Assembly (NCBI RefSeq): GCF_004765815.2 | Contig: NZ_ML974129.1 | Location: 258,390 to 322,389, forward strand | DNA: 64,000 bases | Direction: 5' to 3' | From: Halorussus salinus | GTDB lineage: Archaea; Halobacteriota; Halobacteria; Halobacteriales; Haladaptataceae | In this document: piece by piece, positions 49,219-58,266 of the stretch | Numbering within the stretch: position 1 is the stretch's first letter | Layout of the letters: each line of letters opens with the position of its first letter | The notes under the pieces: generated by a model | What the model was told of the DNA's origin: nothing | Seen by the model: the letters and a program-made list of their open reading frames with translations, nothing else | Database searches by the model: none | Made by a program: the position numbers and the translations under genes

Positions 49219-50902
49219 CGGGGGCGGACTCGCGGGCGACGCGGGCGTCTGGGTGCTGGGCACCTTCGCACTCTATCTGGTCGTCCTGTTGGGCATCGGC
49301 CTCTACTCCTCGCGGTTCATGGACTCGGTGGGCGACTACGTCATCGGCGGGCGCGAAATCGGTCCCGTCGTGACCGGCTTCTCCGAGCGGGCCTCCGAGA
49401 TGAGCGGCTGGCTCACCCTCGGCGTGCCCTCTGACGCCTACAGCACCGGTATCATGGCGTTCCTCAACGGACTCGGGATGATTCCGGCCGACCTGTTCGC
49501 GTGGGCTGGCATCGCCAAGCGACTCCGCAAGTACACCGAACTCGTCCGGTCGGTGACGCTCCCGACGTTCTTCGCCACCCGACTCGGCGACGACACCGGC
49601 GCGGTCAAGGGCGTCTCGGCGGTCGTCCTCATGCTGTTCGAGGGCGGCTACGTCGGTGCCCAAATCGTCGCGGCCGGGACCTTGCTTCAGATTCTGACCG
49701 GCATCGAGCCGTGGGTCGGCATCTTGGTCGGCGGCGTCATCGTCATCGGCTACACTTTCCTCGGGGGCTACTTCGCCGTCGCGTGGTCCGACTACTTCCA
49801 AGGAGCCATCATCCTCGGGGCGTTCATCCTCCTGCCCGTCATCGCGTTCACCAACATGGGCCTGCCCTTCGACGAGGTGGCGGCCACCGCTGGCCAGTCG
49901 ATGACCAGCATCACGGCCGGAACCGCTGGCTGGGCCGCCGTCTTCGGCATCATCAGTTACGCCGCCATCGGTCTCGGGGTGCCGGGCAACCCCCACATCA
50001 TGGTCCGGTTCATGGGCATCGACCGCGTGAAGAACATCCGGACCGCCGCGCTGGTCGCCCAGCTGTTCATGTTCGTCGCGTACGTCGGCGCGGCGCTGGT
50101 CGGTCTCTACGCCGTCGCCACGTTCGGCGAGGGTGCCATCACGAACGGCGACGAGGTGATGCCGATGCTGACCCTCGACCTCCTGCCCGGCGCAATCGCC
50201 GGTATCGTCCTCGCGGCCGCGCTCGCCGCGATGATGTCCAGCGCCGACTCCCAACTGCTGGTCGCCACCAGCGCGGTCGTGGAGGACGTGTATCACGGCT
50301 TCTTCAATCAGGACGCCACCGAGGAGGAACTCGTGGCCTACTCGCGGTACGTCACCTTCGGCCTCGGCGCGGCGAGCGTCGCGTTCGCCTACCTCGCCAA
50401 GAGTACGCCCATCTACACGCTCGTCCTCGACTACGCGTGGGGCGGCCTCGGGGCCGCCATCGGCCCGACGGTCATCGCCACGCTCTGGTGGAAGCGCGTG
50501 ACGGCTAAGGGGTCGGTCGCCAGCATGGTCGTCGGCGCGTCCACGATGATTCTGTGGACCCAGCTCTCGACCGTCATCGACCTCCTCGGTCTCTCGGCGA
50601 CGGTCGAGAGTTCGGCGTTCCTCTCGGGTCTCGTCGGCGTCTACGGCCTGTTCCCGGCGTTCATCGTCTCGGTGATTACGCTGGTCACGGTCTCGCTGTT
50701 CACCGAACCGCCCGCGGGCGTCGAGGACCACTTCGACGTGTTCGACAAGCCACTCTCGGCCGTCATCGCCGACGGCAGTGCGCCCGACTACGCCACCGAC
50801 GGCGGGACGAACGACGACACCTCGCCGAAGGTCGTGACCGAGGCCGACAACATCCGCGGCCACGTCGCCGCGTCGGGCTACTGGGACGACGATGAGCGCT
50901 GA
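49208..50902 (+). CDS. Sodium/solute symporter of the SSS family (PutP-like)
   Basis: The protein is 564 residues with ~13 membrane helices. Family features: DYVIGGREIGPVVTGFSERASEMSGWLTLG, FFATRLGDDTGAVK, GYTFLGGYFAVAWSDYFQGAIIL and ALAAMMSSADSQLLVATSAVVEDVYH, the sodium-site region. It couples Na+ influx to uptake of proline or a related solute. Proline is the default by similarity, not proved. The C-terminus (515-564) is a soluble acidic tail. It overlaps the downstream gene by 11 bp. Confidence 0.9.
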   Translation: MQSSGGGLAGDAGVWVLGTFALYLVVLLGIGLYSSRFMDSVGDYVIGGREIGPVVTGFSERASEMSGWLTLGVPSDAYSTGIMAFLNGLGMIPADLFAWAGIAKRLRKYTELVRSVTLPTFFATRLGDDTGAVKGVSAVVLMLFEGGYVGAQIVAAGTLLQILTGIEPWVGILVGGVIVIGYTFLGGYFAVAWSDYFQGAIILGAFILLPVIAFTNMGLPFDEVAATAGQSMTSITAGTAGWAAVFGIISYAAIGLGVPGNPHIMVRFMGIDRVKNIRTAALVAQLFMFVAYVGAALVGLYAVATFGEGAITNGDEVMPMLTLDLLPGAIAGIVLAAALAAMMSSADSQLLVATSAVVEDVYHGFFNQDATEEELVAYSRYVTFGLGAASVAFAYLAKSTPIYTLVLDYAWGGLGAAIGPTVIATLWWKRVTAKGSVASMVVGASTMILWTQLSTVIDLLGLSATVESSAFLSGLVGVYGLFPAFIVSVITLVTVSLFTEPPAGVEDHFDVFDKPLSAVIADGSAPDYATDGGTNDDTSPKVVTEADNIRGHVAASGYWDDDER

Positions 50903-51449
50903 CGCCGACGCGCCGGACGCCGCCGACCGCGGCGACGAGGGAGAGCCGGAGTCCGAGCCGACCCGACAGCATCCGCTGGTCGGCACCCACCACGACGAGG
51001 TCGAACTCCCGGTCATCCGGCCCGCCATCGCCCGCGAGGAGGTCGCCTCCTCGGGACGAGTCGGCGCGGTGGCCTACCCCTACCGCGTCTACGAGGCGGA
51101 GGTCGAGGTGGCCCGGCCGTTCATGTCGCCCCGGAGAGACCGCCGGGTCGTCAGCGTGGACTGCTCGCGTCGCCTCTCGCTTCGCGCCGACACGGTGCCG
51201 GAGTTCGAGACCCGGACCGTCGCGGACGCGCTGGTCCTGCCGAGCGAACTCTCGCCCGAGCAGGCCGACGAGAAGGCCCGCGACGCCGCGTTCAAGTGGA
51301 CGCTCCGGACCTCGATTCTGGGCGACGTGCCCGAAGTCGAGTTCGCACGGACGGTGGACGCCTACAAGCTGTTCTGGCTCGCCGAGCGCCCGGACGGCGA
51401 CGTGATTCTCGACAGCGTCAACGGGAACGAGCGCCCGCTGGACGACTGA
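50892..51449 (+). CDS. Hypothetical protein co-transcribed with symporter
   Basis: The protein is 185 residues. The first ~35 are an acidic, unstructured leader. It then has VELPVIRPAIAREEVASSGRVGAVAYPYRVYEAEVEVARPFMS, VVSVDCSRRLSLRADTVPEFET and VDAYKLFWLAERPDGDVILDSVNGNER, a mostly beta fold. There is no membrane span. It starts inside the symporter gene end, so it probably helps regulate or assemble the transporter. Family unknown. Confidence 0.7.
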   Translation: MSADADAPDAADRGDEGEPESEPTRQHPLVGTHHDEVELPVIRPAIAREEVASSGRVGAVAYPYRVYEAEVEVARPFMSPRRDRRVVSVDCSRRLSLRADTVPEFETRTVADALVLPSELSPEQADEKARDAAFKWTLRTSILGDVPEVEFARTVDAYKLFWLAERPDGDVILDSVNGNERPLDD

Positions 51450-51605
51450 CTCCGCTGTTTTCGCGCCTCGTTTCATTTTTCGCGGACGATACCGGACCGA
51501 CCGTCGGCGACGCGCTCGGTGATTTGCGTCTCCAAGCGAGTTGCTTCTCGGACCTCCTCGGCGCGTGCGACGCGACCACGAGGGTCGCGGCGAGCGCGCG
51601 AGGTC

Positions 51606-51720
51606 TGCGCGAACGGACGTGAGTGCAGGCTCGGAAGACGCGGGTTGTCTTCCGGTGGACGACGGAACGACCGAACGCAGTGAGGGAGTGACGGAGGAGG
51701 TTGGGGAGGTCCGAGGCGCG
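51606..51720 (-). repeat. Intergenic repeat family 2, third copy
   Basis: On the minus strand this runs CTCCGTCACTCCCTCACTGC, TTCGGTCGTTCCGTCGTCC, then the hairpin GGAAGAC...GTCTTCC (51633-51653) and GAGCCTGCACTCACGTCCG. Relative to 39913-40072 the hairpin changed GGAGGAC/GTCCTCC to GGAAGAC/GTCTTCC, a paired change. It lies in the 547-bp convergent gap 51450-51996. Confidence 0.75.
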
Positions 51721-51783
51721 CGCCCGACGCGACAGTCCACCGGCAGACGCTCGGCCAGCCAACCAGAGTCGTTTGGGTGGGCT

Positions 51784-51897
51784 GAAAGGGGCCGCCCGCT
51801 CGCGTGTACGTGGTCGTCTGACCGACCGCTATCGGAGGTGAGCCGAAGGCGAACCGACGATATGTCGGCCAGCGACCGCGAGCGGGCGGGGGCTTTC
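51784..51897 (+). repeat. Structured repeat family 1, copy B (three-way junction)
   Basis: Outer arms 51784-51804 and 51877-51897 pair through AAAG...CCGCCCGCTCGCG. Compared with copy A, one G-C pair became C-G on both arms. The first hairpin is short (CGTGTACG), and the second stem is CTGACCGAC/GTCGGCCAG with TATCG/CGATA above. It is preceded by GGGTGGGCT. It lies between converging genes. Confidence 0.8.
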
Positions 51898-51996
51898 TAC
51901 ACCGTATCTCCCGAGAGTTAGAAGTACTTCTAACACTGATTCAAACGATGGCGAGCCGACAGCAGATTCCCGAAATCGAACTACTGGTCCCGTCTC

Positions 51997-52650
51997 TCAG
52001 AGCGGTTTCGTGAGAATCAGCCCGTCTACGCCCCGCCGTGCGAGCGCCCACGCGAGCGCCTGCGACCCGACCGGCCACGCGTGGACCTCCATGCCCGCGT
52101 CGTGAGCGCGCTCTACGAAGTCGGTGGCGAAACAGAGCGTCCAGTGGGGATTGGCATACGCACAATCGAGCGCCGTGGCGGTCTCGAAGTTCGCCTCCGG
52201 GCGCACGTCGAAGTTGAACGCCAAGGGAATCTCGTCGTCCAGCATCCGGGTGCGCCAGAGCGGGTCGGGGTGGAGCGACGAGATTACAACGTCGTTCTCC
52301 ACGCCCTCCAGCGCCGCGAGGAGGTCCGCGACCACGCCGGTCTCCTTGATTTCGATATTGAGGTCCACCTCCGGCGGAATCGCGGCCAGCACTTCGGTCA
52401 GCAGGGGGATGCCGCAGTCGGACTCGTCGACCCTGAGGTCGGCGAGTTCGGTCGCCGACAACTCCGCGACCTCGCCCCGGCCGTCGGTGACGAGTTCGAC
52501 CTCGTTCCAGTGGGAGACGACGAGTTCGCCCGTTCCGCACCGCTGAACGTCGATTTCCACCGCGTCGGCGAACCGCGACGAGCGCCGGGCCGCGCAGACG
52601 GTGTTCTCGGGATGCTGGTCGCCGAACCCGCGGTGGGCGGTTAACTGCAC
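51997..52650 (-). CDS. Glycerophosphodiester phosphodiesterase
   Basis: From the GTG at 52650 the protein is 217 residues and starts (M)QLTAHRGFGDQHPENT, the usual GDPD entry. The catalytic and metal residues are His-Arg (AHRGF), Glu-Asp (AVEIDVQ) and His (VVSHWNEVELV), then LNIEIKETGV. It hydrolyses glycerophosphodiesters to glycerol-3-phosphate and an alcohol. The open frame extends to a TTG at 52677, but the GTG fits the family start better. No signal, so cytoplasmic. Confidence 0.87.
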   Translation of the reverse strand: MQLTAHRGFGDQHPENTVCAARRSSRFADAVEIDVQRCGTGELVVSHWNEVELVTDGRGEVAELSATELADLRVDESDCGIPLLTEVLAAIPPEVDLNIEIKETGVVADLLAALEGVENDVVISSLHPDPLWRTRMLDDEIPLAFNFDVRPEANFETATALDCAYANPHWTLCFATDFVERAHDAGMEVHAWPVGSQALAWALARRGVDGLILTKPL

Positions 52651-52842
52651 GTCGGGAGCTTCGTTCCGGACAAGCAAGGGGTTGGTGGCTGGCCGGAGTG
52701 CCGAGAAGCAGACAGGCGGTCGAGATACCGAGGAGTCGCCCGCGAACTGCCGAGGTCGAACCGCCGAGGAGTCACCGACCGAAGCGTGGCCACTCTCGAA
52801 CCGAAAAATACGGAAAATGGAACGAAAAGCCGCGTCAGGCCG

Positions 52843-53310
52843 TTATTCGTACAGCCACGTCTCGTCGATGCGCTCGTAATCGACCAACTCCTCGTCGTCG
52901 AAGAAGAGGTCGATTTCGCGCTCGTTCGCGCCTTCGTCCTCGTGGTCCGACCCGTGGATGACGTTGCGACCGAGGTCGAGTCCGAAGTCGCCGCGGATGG
53001 TGCCGGGCGCGGACTCGGCCGGGTCGGTCTCGCCCATCATCTTGCGGACCTGCCGGGTCGCGTCTTGGCCTTCCCAGACCATCGCGAAGACGGGACCGGA
53101 CGTGATGAAGTCCACGAGACCCTCGAAAAAGGGCTTACCCTCGTGTTCGCCGTAGTGTTCGTGAGCGAGGTCCTCGCTCATCTGCATGAACTTCCCGGCG
53201 ACCATCTTCAGACCGCGCTCCTCGAATCGGGAGACGATCTCGCCGATGAGGCCGCGCTGGACGCCGTCGGGCTTGACCATCACGAAGGTGCGCTCGGTCT
53301 CGTCGCTCAT
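52843..53310 (-). CDS. ndk: Nucleoside diphosphate kinase
   Basis: The protein is 155 residues from ATG 53310, starting [21 protein letters not shown]. It has [21 protein letters not shown] and the active-site histidine in [24 protein letters not shown]. It transfers gamma phosphate between NTPs and NDPs. It overlaps L24e by four bases (ATGA), so it is the last gene of the L7Ae-S28e-L24e-Ndk operon, a conserved archaeal set. Confidence 0.95.
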   Translation of the reverse strand: MSDETERTFVMVKPDGVQRGLIGEIVSRFEERGLKMVAGKFMQMSEDLAHEHYGEHEGKPFFEGLVDFITSGPVFAMVWEGQDATRQVRKMMGETDPAESAPGTIRGDFGLDLGRNVIHGSDHEDEGANEREIDLFFDDEELVDYERIDETWLYE

Positions 53311-53498
53311 CGCTCGGTCTCCTCGGTACTGCCGTCCTCGGTCCATTCGAGGTCGCGGGGTTCGCGGCCGAGGTCGGCGTTCTTCTCGCACTTCGCCGAG
53401 CAGAAGTGGACCGTACTGCCGTCCGTGCGGACGAACATCGTGCCCGTGCCGGGCTCGATGTCGTCGCCACAGAAGTCACAAACTCGGGATTGGGGCAT
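53307..53498 (-). CDS. rpl24e: 50S ribosomal protein L24e
   Basis: This 63-residue zinc-finger ribosomal protein starts [20 protein letters not shown]. The four zinc cysteines are CDFC and CSAKC ([10 protein letters not shown]). It is 3 bp downstream of S28e in the operon. The C-terminal [10 protein letters not shown] tail is short and acidic. Confidence 0.93.
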   Translation of the reverse strand: MPQSRVCDFCGDDIEPGTGTMFVRTDGSTVHFCSAKCEKNADLGREPRDLEWTEDGSTEETER

Positions 53499-53501
53499 TG
53501 G

Positions 53502-53729
53502 TTACTGACCTCCGATGGAGTCGGCTTCGCGTGCGGTCTCGCGCAGTTGCAACACGTCGCCCTCGCGGACGGGGCCGAGGCAGTTCCGCGTGATGATGCG
53601 GCCCTGATTCTCGCCCTCACGGATGCGGCACTTGACCTGCATGGCCTCGCCGTGCATCCCCGTCTTGCCGACGATTTCGATCACTTCGGCGGGCGTGGAG
53701 CCTTCTTCTTCGGATTCCTCTGCACTCAT
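53502..53729 (-). CDS. rps28e: 30S ribosomal protein S28e
   Basis: The 75-residue protein contains [23 protein letters not shown] and the C-terminal [22 protein letters not shown]. It is the S28e OB fold, near the mRNA exit of the small subunit. The N-terminus is a short acidic extension. It is 12 bp after L7Ae. Confidence 0.94.
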   Translation of the reverse strand: MSAEESEEEGSTPAEVIEIVGKTGMHGEAMQVKCRIREGENQGRIITRNCLGPVREGDVLQLRETAREADSIGGQ

Positions 53730-53741
53730 AACTCAACCACC

Positions 53742-54104
53742 TCAGCGAAGTTCCTCGACCTTGTCGGCGATGTCCTCGATGTCGTCTTCGGCCTCGCCGG
53801 AGTCGGTGACCGCGGCGGCGGCGCTTCCGACTTCGAGTCCGGCGGCGTGACCGATGTCGTCCTGCGTCTCGACGAAGATGAAGGGGATGCCCTTCTCGTC
53901 GGCGAGTTCAGGCAGGTGCATGACGATCTCCTCGGGCTGAACGTCCTCGGCGATGTAGACGAGGTCCGCGTTGCCGCGCTCGACTGCCTTGGTCGTCTCG
54001 TTGGTTCCTTTCTTGACGGTTCCGGTGTCTCGGGCGACCTCGAGCGCCTCGATGGCGCTGTCTTGGAGGTCGGCTGGGACGTCGAAGTTTACGTACACTG
54101 GCAT
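53742..54104 (-). CDS. rpl7ae: Ribosomal protein L7Ae
   Basis: The protein is 120 residues starting [25 protein letters not shown]. Kink-turn binding residues are in [31 protein letters not shown] and the [21 protein letters not shown] loop. It binds k-turns in rRNA, box C/D and H/ACA guide RNAs and RNase P. It is the first gene of the operon; the long leader is annotated separately. Confidence 0.95.
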   Translation of the reverse strand: MPVYVNFDVPADLQDSAIEALEVARDTGTVKKGTNETTKAVERGNADLVYIAEDVQPEEIVMHLPELADEKGIPFIFVETQDDIGHAAGLEVGSAAAAVTDSGEAEDDIEDIADKVEELR

Positions 54105-54195
54105 GGTTGTTCACCTCCCTGCGCGTCGGCTCAGGCTCCCCTGCCGGGCGTATCCTGTGCGGCTAGGAGCATCATCAACCGCACGCAGGTCGTAC
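54105..54195 (-). promoter_or_regulatory. k-turn-like leader of rpl7ae mRNA with strong Shine-Dalgarno
   Basis: TATA GCTTTTAAGGGG (54213-54226 on the minus strand) sets transcription near 54195, giving a ~90-nt leader, unusual beside the many leaderless genes here. The leader can form an outer stem CCTGCGTGCGGT (54178-54189) with GCCGACGCGCAGG (54118-54130), one bulge. Inside lie TGATGAT (54171-54177), a 5-bp GCTCC/GGAGC stem and CTGA (54131-54134), reminiscent of box C/D. GGGAGGTGA (54111-54119) is a strong Shine-Dalgarno adjoining the stem. Confidence 0.6.
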
Positions 54196-54353
54196 CCTTG
54201 CGTAGTTCGTCACCCCTTAAAAGCGCTTTCAAATGCGCCGAGGGCGTGCGAAAGGAACGCACGGGAATCGGCGTCGTCGCTTCCGGCAACACTCCGGCGG
54301 GACCGAAGATGTGCGACCCAACGACTACCGGCGAACCGCGAGTAACTTCACCG

Positions 54354-55319
54354 ATGACCGAATCGAGCCTCTCCGGAAGGTCCGCCGAAGCCGCGGCGTC
54401 GGCCGACGAGGAGTCCCCCGAAATCGCCGAGTCCATCGAGGAGTTCGTGGGCGGGACGCCCCTGCTCGCCCTCGACGCGTTCGCCGACAACCTCCTCGGG
54501 AAGGTGGACGGCCGGAACCCCTACTCGGTGAAAGACCGCATCGCCCGCGAGATGCTGGACGCCGCCGAGGAGGCCGGTGAACTCGGCCCGGACGGCGTGG
54601 TGGTCGAATCGACCAGCGGCAACACCGGCATCGGACTCGCGGCGATGTGCGCGGCCCGCGGCTACGACCTCGTGTTGACGATGCCCGAGTCGATGTCCGA
54701 CGAGCGCCGCGCGCTCTTGGGGGCACTCGGGGCCGAACTGGTCCTCACGCCCGCCGACGAGGGGATGGGCGGCGCGAACCGGCGCGCCGAGGAGTTGGCC
54801 GAGGAACGCGGCGGCCTCCTCGCGCGCCAGTTCGAGAACGAGGCCAACCCCCGCGCCCACCGGCGCACGACCGGCCCCGAAATCTGGCGGGCGACCGGGG
54901 GCGAGGTGGACGCGTTCGTCGCTGGCGTCGGGACCGGTGGGACCATCACCGGCGTCTCGGAGTACGTCAAAGAGGAGCGCGGCCGTGACGACTTCTCCTC
55001 GGTCGCGGTCGAACCCGCCGCGTCGCCGACCCTCTCCGAGCAGTCGGCCGAGGGCCACGACATCCAAGGCATCGGACCGGGGTTCGTGCCCGACATCCTC
55101 CGGACGGAACTCGTGGACGAGGTTCGAGCGGTCGAGGGCGAGACCGCCAAGGACGCCGCCCGGAAACTGGCCCGAACCGAGGGCCTCGCGGTCGGCGTCT
55201 CGGCGGGCGCGGCGGTCGCCGCGGCGGCCGAGTACGCCCGCGAGAACCCCGATGAGACGGTCGTGACGATGCTCCCCGACACCGGCGAGCGGTACCTCTC
55301 GACGGACCTCTACGAGTAG
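54354..55319 (+). CDS. cysK: Cysteine synthase (O-acetylserine sulfhydrylase-type)
   Basis: The 321-residue protein starts MTESSLSGRSAEAAASADEE, an acidic leader, then IEEFVGGTPLLALDAFADNLLGKVDGRNPYSVKDR, with Lys in SVKDR binding PLP. TSGNTGIGLA, VAGVGTGGTITG and MLPDTGERYLS complete the fold. It makes cysteine from O-acetylserine and sulfide, though archaeal relatives accept other donors. The frame is open for a further 950 bp upstream; this is a long antisense shadow of the ribosomal operon, and ATG 54354 is the natural start. Confidence 0.9.
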   Translation: MTESSLSGRSAEAAASADEESPEIAESIEEFVGGTPLLALDAFADNLLGKVDGRNPYSVKDRIAREMLDAAEEAGELGPDGVVVESTSGNTGIGLAAMCAARGYDLVLTMPESMSDERRALLGALGAELVLTPADEGMGGANRRAEELAEERGGLLARQFENEANPRAHRRTTGPEIWRATGGEVDAFVAGVGTGGTITGVSEYVKEERGRDDFSSVAVEPAASPTLSEQSAEGHDIQGIGPGFVPDILRTELVDEVRAVEGETAKDAARKLARTEGLAVGVSAGAAVAAAAEYARENPDETVVTMLPDTGERYLSTDLYE

Positions 55320-55417
55320 CGCCACTCGCGGTCGATTCTGTCACCGGCCGCGCTCGGAGCGAGCGCGTTCCGACGCGGTGCGAAATCCCCTTACCCCGCT
55401 CGCGCCAACGCTCGGCC

Positions 55418-57865
55418 ATGACTCTCGAATCGGTCGCGGCCGCGCTCCGCGAGGAGGCCCGCGCGACCGACGAGCGGCGACTCCTCGTCCTCACCGGCGA
55501 CCGGGACGCCTGCTACGAGGCCGCGGACGCCGCGCTCGACGCGGCCGGACTCGACCGCGACGAGACAACGCTGGTCGGCACCGGCAGTCTCGACTGCGAG
55601 CGCGTCGGCCCGAAGCACGCCGACCGCCTGCTGGGGACCACCCGCGACTGCGTGGTCTTCGACGCCCACGCCGACTTCCGGCCGAACGCGCTCGGCCGGG
55701 TCGTCGGGGCGGTGGACGGGGGCGGCCTGCTCGTCTTGCTGGCCCCCGACCTCGACTCGTGGCCCGACGGGCGCACCGATTTCGACCGCACGCTTGCGGT
55801 CCCGCCAGACGACGCGGACGCCGTGACGGGCCACTTCCGGCGGCGGTTCGCCGAGACGCTCCGCTCTCATCCCGGTATCGCCGTCTTCGACGCGGACTCC
55901 GAGACGGTCGAGCGCGACGGGCTGACCCACCCCGCGCCGCGGCTCTCGACCGCCGAGGAGGGAGCGCCGGTCGGGTCGCCCGCGGGCGGTTCGGCCGAAC
56001 TCCCCGCCGACCGTGGGTTCCCGGACGCGGCTTACGAGGCGTGTCTCACGGACGGCCAGATGTCGGTCGTCCGCGAGTTGGAAGCCCTGCGAGAGACCGA
56101 CGGCGACTCGCGGGACGACGAGAGGACCGCGGTCGTCGTGGAGGCCGACCGCGGCCGGGGCAAGTCCAGCGCGGCGGGCATCGCGGCCGGGAGCCTCGCC
56201 GCCGAGGGCGCGGACGTGTTGGTCACGGCCCCGGAGTACCGGAGCTGTCGGGAGGTGTTCGTCCGCGCGCACGAACTGCTGAAGGCGCTCGGCTACGAGG
56301 TCGAGACCGACCACGACCCGCCCAAGAGCATCGAAACGGCTGGCGGAGGCCGCGTCAGATTCGCCGACCCGACCGAGGCCTCGAGTCTGCTCGGCGAGTC
56401 CGGCGAACCGAAATCCTCCGACGCCGCCGACGCTCACGACGCCGCCGACGCCCCCGACGCAGTTTTCGTGGACGAGGCCGCGGCGCTGTCGGTCCGCCTG
56501 CTCGAACGCTTCTTGGCCGCTCCGAAGGTCGCCTTTACCACGACTATTCACGGCTACGAGGGCGCTGGACGGGGGTTCTCGGTCCGGTTCCGCGACCGCC
56601 TCGCCGAGAGCGACCACGAGGTCGTCGAGACCGGACTCGCCGAACCCATCCGGTACGCCGCGGGCGACCCCGTGGAGGTGTGGGCGTTCCGCGCGCTCCT
56701 GCTCGACGCTCGGCCGCCGGTGGACGCGGCGGTCGCCGACGCCGACCCGGAGTCCGTCGCGTACCGCGCGCTCTCGCCCGAGGAGTTGCTCGCCGACGAG
56801 ACCCTGCTCCGGGAGGCGTTCGGCCTGCTGGTGTTGGCCCACTACCGGACCGAACCCGACGACCTCGCGCGACTGCTGGACGCGCCGAACCTGACGGTTC
56901 GGGCGCTCGTCCGGGAGGGCAGTGCGACCGGCGGGAGGGACGACGAGGACGCGACCGGTCGCGGCGACGACGCAACCGGACGCCCGCACGTCGTCGCGGT
57001 CGCGCTCCTCGCGCGCGAGGGCGGCCTACCCGCGGACGTGCGCGAACACATGTACGAGGGCGGCCGCGTGCGGGGCAACATGCTCCCCGACGTGCTGACC
57101 TCCCAACTCCGGGACGAGGAGGCCGGAGTCCCGGTCGGGCGGCGCGTGATGCGCATCGCCACCCACCACGCGGTTCGCTCGCGGGGCTTGGGGTCGCGGC
57201 TCCTCGGCGAGATTCGCGCGGAGTTCGAAGGCGAGTTGGACTGGCTCGGCGTCGGCTACGGCGCGACACCCGAACTCCTGCGGTTCTGGCGCGCGAACGG
57301 CTACCGGACGGTCCAACTCTCGACCACCAGAAACGACACCAGCGGGGAGTACTCGGCGCTGATGCTCGACCCCCTGACCGAGGCGGGCGCGGCGCTCCAC
57401 GACCGCCACGCCGACTGGTTCGCCTCGCGGGTCTCCTCGATGCTGGCCGACCCCCTCCGAGACGCCGACCCCGACGTGGTTCGGGCGCTTCTGCGGTCGG
57501 TCGATGCGTCGGTCGAACTCGACCTCTCGGCGTGGGACTGGCGAGCGGTCGCGGCGAGCGCGTACGGTCCCGGCCTCTACGACGCCGCTCCTCGGCCCTT
57601 CCGACGGGTCGCGCTCCGGTACTTCGTGGACGCGGGCGACGAGAGCGCGAGCGAAGAAGAGGCGACCCTCTCGGCGCGCGAGGAGGGTCTCCTCGTGAGG
57701 AAAGTGTTGCAGGGCCACCCGTGGCCGGAGGTGGCCGACGAACTGGGCTTCCACTCGGCGGGCCAGTGCATGCGGGCGCTCGGCGACGCCTACGAGCCGC
57801 TGGTGGACCGCTACGGCGACGACGCCGCGATGGCCGAGAGGCGGCGCTACGCGGAACAAGAGTAG
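55418..57865 (+). CDS. tmcA: tRNA(Met) cytidine acetyltransferase (TmcA)
   Basis: The protein is 815 residues. It has an N-terminal DUF1726-type domain, a helicase/ATPase with Walker A DRGRGKSSAAG (~244) and AVFVDEAAALSVRLLERFL (~350), a GNAT acetyltransferase (RIATHHAVRSRGLGSRLLGEI, ~570-580) and a C-terminal tRNA-binding region (RKVLQGHPWPEVADELG). It makes N4-acetylcytidine at the wobble position of elongator tRNA(Met), and archaeal relatives acetylate other RNAs. Length is near the ~750-800 usual for archaea. It is a single gene. Confidence 0.93.
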   Translation: MTLESVAAALREEARATDERRLLVLTGDRDACYEAADAALDAAGLDRDETTLVGTGSLDCERVGPKHADRLLGTTRDCVVFDAHADFRPNALGRVVGAVDGGGLLVLLAPDLDSWPDGRTDFDRTLAVPPDDADAVTGHFRRRFAETLRSHPGIAVFDADSETVERDGLTHPAPRLSTAEEGAPVGSPAGGSAELPADRGFPDAAYEACLTDGQMSVVRELEALRETDGDSRDDERTAVVVEADRGRGKSSAAGIAAGSLAAEGADVLVTAPEYRSCREVFVRAHELLKALGYEVETDHDPPKSIETAGGGRVRFADPTEASSLLGESGEPKSSDAADAHDAADAPDAVFVDEAAALSVRLLERFLAAPKVAFTTTIHGYEGAGRGFSVRFRDRLAESDHEVVETGLAEPIRYAAGDPVEVWAFRALLLDARPPVDAAVADADPESVAYRALSPEELLADETLLREAFGLLVLAHYRTEPDDLARLLDAPNLTVRALVREGSATGGRDDEDATGRGDDATGRPHVVAVALLAREGGLPADVREHMYEGGRVRGNMLPDVLTSQLRDEEAGVPVGRRVMRIATHHAVRSRGLGSRLLGEIRAEFEGELDWLGVGYGATPELLRFWRANGYRTVQLSTTRNDTSGEYSALMLDPLTEAGAALHDRHADWFASRVSSMLADPLRDADPDVVRALLRSVDASVELDLSAWDWRAVAASAYGPGLYDAAPRPFRRVALRYFVDAGDESASEEEATLSAREEGLLVRKVLQGHPWPEVADELGFHSAGQCMRALGDAYEPLVDRYGDDAAMAERRRYAEQE

Positions 57866-57879
57866 CGAGTCCCGACCGC

Positions 57880-58167
57880 TCAGTCGCCCGCCTTCACCAC
57901 TACGTCGCCGGACCCGAACACGGCCACGGTACAGCCAGCGTACTCGAAGGTGACGCGACCGCCGGTTCGCGGACGCCCCGAGGCCGTCTCGGCGAACAGC
58001 GCGTCGAGGGCGTCGGGGTCCAGCGTGTCGTTCAGCGGCGGGAGGTCGATGGGGTCGCGGTCGCGGGCGTCGGCGACGGCCAGCACGACCGCTTCGCTCG
58101 GCGGTCCTCCGGAGATGTGGCGGGTTTCGATGTCGCCATCGGTGTACGTAACGTTCGATTCATCCAT
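57880..58167 (-). CDS. HalOD1 output-domain protein
   Basis: From ATG 58167 the protein is 95 residues: MDESNVTYTDGDIETRHISG, AVVLAVADARDRDPIDLPPLNDTLDPDALDALF, and VTFEYAGCTVAVFGSGDVVV. This is the haloarchaeal output domain HalOD1, found alone or after receiver domains; its target is unknown. A TATA-like TACTTTAAAAAGG (58213-58226) is ~50 bp upstream, leaving a ~20-nt leader. Confidence 0.85.
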   Translation of the reverse strand: MDESNVTYTDGDIETRHISGGPPSEAVVLAVADARDRDPIDLPPLNDTLDPDALDALFAETASGRPRTGGRVTFEYAGCTVAVFGSGDVVVKAGD

Positions 58168-58266
58168 ACCGTGGCTAACTCGTTCCGGGGGGTGAGTCAC
58201 GTGGTTTACCAGTGAGCCTTTTTAAAGTACCTAAGCATTTGTGAACTAGTCCCGTACGTATCGCCC

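Noticed and set aside
53406..54353. Long open frame upstream of cysK on the plus strand
   Set aside because: It is antisense to rpl24e, rps28e and rpl7ae and has non-protein-like composition; the natural cysK start is at 54354.
55378..58215. 945-codon open frame overlapping tmcA in another phase
   Set aside because: Extremely Arg/Gly/Pro-rich shadow frame caused by GC-rich codon positions; tmcA itself has clear motifs.
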